Assembly: GCA_017453085.1 (NCBI GenBank)
Contig: JAFTKV010000242.1
Span: 1-8,084 of the forward strand
Length of the DNA stretch: 8,084 nucleotides
Origin: Clostridia bacterium
Lineage (GTDB): Bacteria; Bacillota; Clostridia; Oscillospirales; CAG-272
Reading direction: 5' to 3'
This document shows, one piece after another, positions 6,223 through 8,084 of the stretch. The notes beneath the pieces were generated by a model. The model was not told the origin of the DNA. It did no database searches and worked only from the letters and a program-made list of their open reading frames with translations. The position numbers and the translations under genes were made by a program. The stretch's first letter is position 1. Each line of letters opens with the position of its first letter.

Positions 6223-6531
6223 TTAGCCCTCGAGCATTGCAAGGATCTGCGCCTTGGGACGTGCGCCTGCGGACTGGCTGACTACCTCGCCGCCCTTCAT
6301 CACCACCAGCGTGGGAATGCTGACCACGCCAAACTGCTGTGCCAGCTCGGGCTGGTTGTCCACGTTGATCTTGCCCACGGTGTACTGGGGGAATTCTTCG
6401 GCAATCTGAGCAATAATGGGGGCTACCATACGGCAGGGACCGCACCAATCTGCGTAAAAGTCAAGCAGAACGGGCTTCTCACTGTTTTTGATCTCTTCGA
6501 AATTTTCTTTGGTTACTACGATTGCAGACAT
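6223..6531 (-). CDS. trxA: Thioredoxin
   Basis: A 102-residue classical thioredoxin, close to the usual family length. The active site is WCGPC (Trp29, Cys30, Cys33). The buried acid Asp24 and the cis-proline Pro73 in SIPTL are present, as is the KGGE turn. It reduces protein disulfides and is recharged by TrxB, encoded 1 nt downstream. Two ATGs are in frame. The one at 6529-6531 is chosen because AGGA (6540-6543) lies 8 nt before it and only 2 nt before the one at 6535-6537, which would add Met-Lys. It is the first gene of the operon trxA-trxB-superoxide reductase-flavodiiron protein and has its own promoter at 6607-6635. It diverges from the exonuclease III gene. Confidence 0.95.
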   Translation of the reverse strand: MSAIVVTKENFEEIKNSEKPVLLDFYADWCGPCRMVAPIIAQIAEEFPQYTVGKINVDNQPELAQQFGVVSIPTLVVMKGGEVVSQSAGARPKAQILAMLEG

Positions 6532-6539
6532 TTTCATCT

Positions 6540-6543
6540 TCCT
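6540..6543 (-). promoter_or_regulatory. Ribosome binding site that decides the trxA start
   Basis: AGGA on the minus strand, inside GAAAGGAAG. It lies 8 nt from the ATG at 6529-6531 and only 2 nt from the ATG at 6535-6537, which favours the inner start. Confidence 0.65.
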
Positions 6544-6606
6544 TTCATTTGGTTGATCATATTTTCCGATCCGTCATCCGTTTTGAAATCAGGAATCGTT
6601 TTTATT

Positions 6607-6635
6607 ATTATACCATATTCGTGATAATATTTCTA
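6607..6635 (-). promoter_or_regulatory. Sigma-A promoter of the trxA redox operon
   Basis: On the minus strand this reads TAGAAA (6630-6635), a 17-bp spacer, then a perfect TATAAT (6607-6612), with a start near 6600 and a leader of about 65-70 nt. The -35 box matches 4 of 6. An inverted repeat, ATATT-6 bp-AATAT (6615-6630), occupies the spacer and could be an operator. Confidence 0.7.
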
Positions 6636-6645
6636 CCCCTTTCGC

Positions 6646-6655
6646 AAATTTTTTT
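6646..6655 (+). promoter_or_regulatory. Possible UP element of the xth promoter
   Basis: The run AAATTTTTTT covers about -50 to -41 relative to the predicted xth start. That is where the alpha subunit of RNA polymerase binds AT-rich UP elements, and it fits the AAAWWTWTTTT type of consensus. This is suggestive only, because AT runs are common in intergenic DNA. Confidence 0.35.
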
Positions 6656-6660
6656 GGCAC

Positions 6661-6689
6661 TTGATTTTTCCCGATTTTTCTGTTATACT
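6661..6689 (+). promoter_or_regulatory. Sigma-A promoter of the exonuclease III gene
   Basis: TTGATT (6661-6666), a 17-bp spacer, then TATACT (6684-6689). The start is expected near 6696, giving a short leader of about 29 nt. It is back to back with the trxA promoter; the two -35 boxes are 25 bp apart, so one regulator could cover both. Confidence 0.75.
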
Positions 6690-6724
6690 GTACGCAAAGA
6701 GTATGCTTGAAAGGAATCCCCACA

Positions 6725-7474
6725 ATGAAACTCATCTCATGGAACGTCAACGGCTTCCGTGCCGTTTTGGAAAAAGGCTTCGCCGATTTTTTCGCCTCCG
6801 CTGATGCGGACATCATCTGCCTGCAGGAAACGAAAATGCAACCCGGTCAGGCGGTGTTTGACACCCCCGGCTATCATCAATACTGGTACAGTGCCGAGAA
6901 AAAGGGCTATTCGGGTACGGCGGTGTTTACTAAGATTGAGCCAATCTCGGTGCAGTACGGCATCGGCATTCCCGAACACGATACCGAGGGACGCGCCATC
7001 ACACTGGAATTTGAGGAATTCTATCTCCTCTGCGTTTACACCCCCAACGCACAGCGGGAGCTGGCACGGCTGGACTACCGTATGACTTGGGAGGATGCAC
7101 TTCGGGCGTACATTCTGGAGCTGGATCAGAAAAAGCCTGTCATCTACTGCGGCGACCTGAACGTGGCGCACCAAGAGATCGACCTGAAGAATCCCAAGAC
7201 CAACCATCACAGCGCGGGCTTTTCCGACGAGGAACGGGGTAAGTTTACCGAGCTTCTGCAAAGCGGATTTACCGATACCTTCCGTGCGCTCTATCCCGAC
7301 AAGGTGCAATATTCTTGGTGGAGCTATATGATGAAGGCCCGTGAGAAGAACGTAGGCTGGCGCATCGACTATTTTGTTGTGTCCAACCGACTCTTCCCTA
7401 AGGTGAAGGATAGCTTCATCCTCGGCGAGGTAATGGGCAGTGATCATTGTCCCGTGGGGATCGTGTTGGAGTGA
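6725..7474 (+). CDS. xth: Exonuclease III / AP endonuclease
   Basis: A 249-residue Mg-dependent DNA repair nuclease of the ExoIII (Xth/ExoA) family. It cuts DNA 5' of abasic sites and trims blocked 3' ends. Family motifs occur in order: MKLISWNVNGFRA (Asn9), CLQETK (Glu35, metal), YTPNAQ (Tyr105), CGDLNVAHQEIDL (Asp144 and Asn146), SWWSY, WRIDYFVVS (Asp215) and GSDHCPV (Asp240, His241). Length is normal and no key residue is missing. An in-frame TTG at 6707 is an unlikely start. The ATG at 6725 lies 9 nt after AAAGGA and begins at the first strand of the fold. It diverges from the trxA operon, which fits a shared response to oxidative damage (inference). A small AT-rich gene follows after 16 nt. 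Confidence 0.95.
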   Translation: MKLISWNVNGFRAVLEKGFADFFASADADIICLQETKMQPGQAVFDTPGYHQYWYSAEKKGYSGTAVFTKIEPISVQYGIGIPEHDTEGRAITLEFEEFYLLCVYTPNAQRELARLDYRMTWEDALRAYILELDQKKPVIYCGDLNVAHQEIDLKNPKTNHHSAGFSDEERGKFTELLQSGFTDTFRALYPDKVQYSWWSYMMKAREKNVGWRIDYFVVSNRLFPKVKDSFILGEVMGSDHCPVGIVLE

Positions 7475-7490
7475 CACATTGGGAGATTGT

Positions 7491-7904
7491 ATGGGCAGTT
7501 TTTATGTTAACATCAAAATGTCAAATTCAGACACTGAACACATAAACGGCATATTGAGTGACAATAGTATTATTCAATCAACATTTTCATATCATTGGGA
7601 TAATACCGAAAATGAACTCTCATTTTCTGCGTCTTTGATCAATTTCTTCCCGGCTTGCAAATTGTTATTTAACATCTGTAAGCTCATCGGTGATAAGTCA
7701 ATCATTTCAGAAATTGAAACCCGCAGAGAACGGCACACTTTTGACTTTCAATGTTTTATTGAATTCTTCGCATGGTGTTATAGCCTTTGGGAGGAAAAGC
7801 TGGAGTATTTCTATCGTGAATGGGGAGCATTTATTGTGCATCCCACGAAGTATTACAAAGCAAGACGAAAACTCGGAAAAAAATATATGTTAAAATTCAA
7901 ATAA
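7491..7904 (+). CDS. Unknown 137-residue protein, AT-rich gene
   Basis: I do not recognise this protein. The ATG at 7491 follows GGGAG (7481-7485) by 5 nt, so it is probably translated; the longer frame from 7440 overlaps the end of xth and is not needed. No signal peptide, clear membrane helix or known catalytic motif is seen. The middle (about 85-115) is aromatic and acidic, rich in Phe, Trp and Glu; the last 20 residues are strongly basic (YYKARRKLGKKYMLKFK). There are four cysteines, none in a CxxC pair. GC by hand count over 7501-7904 is about 34%, against 52-57% on two sampled lines of xth. This suggests recent acquisition. Small, AT-rich, single genes like this are sometimes immunity or phage-derived proteins, but nothing here proves that. 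Its stop codon lies within the terminator stem. Confidence 0.6.
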   Translation: MGSFYVNIKMSNSDTEHINGILSDNSIIQSTFSYHWDNTENELSFSASLINFFPACKLLFNICKLIGDKSIISEIETRRERHTFDFQCFIEFFAWCYSLWEEKLEYFYREWGAFIVHPTKYYKARRKLGKKYMLKFK

Positions 7905-7939
7905 TCCGGATCGCTTCGGCGATCCGGATTATTTATATA
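7901..7939. terminator. Bidirectional intrinsic terminator with UUCG loop
   Basis: A perfect 14-bp inverted repeat (7901-7914 and 7919-7932) closes on TTCG with a C-G closing pair, the very stable C(UUCG)G tetraloop. Plus-strand flank is TTATATAG; minus-strand flank is TTTGAATTTTAAC. It serves the xth/orphan transcript and the gene converging from the right. The stop codon of the orphan (7902-7904) is part of the left arm. Confidence 0.88.
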
Positions 7940-7947
7940 GCTATCTC

Positions 7948-8084
7948 TCACACCACGTCCGCGTTCAGCGCTTTCGTGGTATAGCTCTTCCCTTCTTTAT
8001 CAGTAACAACAGCAAAGACCTTGTACACGCCTGCCGTGGGCGCTTTCCATACAAGCGTATCAGCATAACCGCCTGCATACACGA
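7948..8084 (-). CDS. C-terminal end of a probable surface protein with a beta-sandwich domain
   Basis: Only the last 44 codons and the TGA stop (7948-7950) are present; the gene continues past the right edge. The visible residues read VYAGGYADTLVWKAPTAG, then VYKVFAVVTDKEGKSYTTK, ending NADVV. The alternating pattern W-x-AP-x-x-G-x-Y-x-V-x-x-x-V-x-D-x-x-G-x-x-Y is that of an Ig-like or PKD-like beta-sandwich found at the ends of extracellular enzymes and adhesins in Firmicutes. The frame is the only one of the three that both stays open and gives such a pattern. The main domain is not visible, so no function can be given. It converges on the shared UUCG terminator 16 nt after its stop. Confidence 0.65.
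   Translation of the reverse strand, partial: VYAGGYADTLVWKAPTAGVYKVFAVVTDKEGKSYTTKALNADVV

Noticed and set aside
6707..6724. In-frame TTG start for xth
   Set aside because: The TTG overlaps the ribosome site that serves the ATG at 6725, and relatives start at the MKLISWNVNG strand.

Overview
The window looks like chromosomal DNA from a low-oxygen Gram-positive bacterium, most likely a gut- or rumen-type Clostridia. The reasons are a Cys lipoprotein signal, strong AGGAG-type ribosome sites, near-consensus sigma-A promoters with 17-bp spacers, and a strictly anaerobic style of oxygen and superoxide defence. Where I counted, GC is in the low to mid 50s percent over the xth gene but only about 34% over one small gene near the right end. 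No rRNA, tRNA, insertion sequence, phage gene or CRISPR array was seen.

Left part (1-1239, minus strand): the N-terminal 254 residues of a lipoprotein that fuses a GH67N-like domain to an SGNH/GDSL hydrolase domain, running off the left edge. It has its own promoter. Upstream of it lies a small TIGR04076-family protein. Positions 1263-1322 hold two face-to-face promoters with adjacent -10 boxes. One drives the TIGR04076 gene leftward. The other drives a rightward pair, a membrane-anchored metallophosphoesterase and a GH16 glycosidase that lacks a signal peptide. A perfect 12-bp hairpin at 3241-3269 ends this pair and also the operon that converges on it.

Centre (3275-6531, minus strand): a four-gene redox operon, in transcription order trxA (thioredoxin), trxB (thioredoxin reductase), a superoxide reductase of desulfoferrodoxin type with an added C-terminal BFD-like [2Fe-2S] domain, and a flavodiiron protein with a C-terminal rubredoxin domain. 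The expected flow is NAD(P)H to thioredoxin for thiol repair, superoxide to H2O2 by the superoxide reductase, and O2 (or NO) reduction by the flavodiiron protein. The last two are fed through fused electron-transfer domains. Divergent from this operon is an exonuclease III gene (DNA base-damage repair), so the trxA/xth intergenic region joins redox defence and DNA repair.

Right part (7491-8084): just after xth lies an AT-rich gene for a 137-residue protein I do not recognise. Its stop codon lies inside the stem of a perfect 14-bp UUCG-loop terminator. A minus-strand gene converges on the same hairpin; only its last 44 codons are present, and they look like a beta-sandwich domain of a surface protein.

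I found no clear new defence or mobile system. The items most worth a second look are the superoxide reductase-BFD fusion and its operon, the symmetric bidirectional promoter, and the AT-rich orphan gene.
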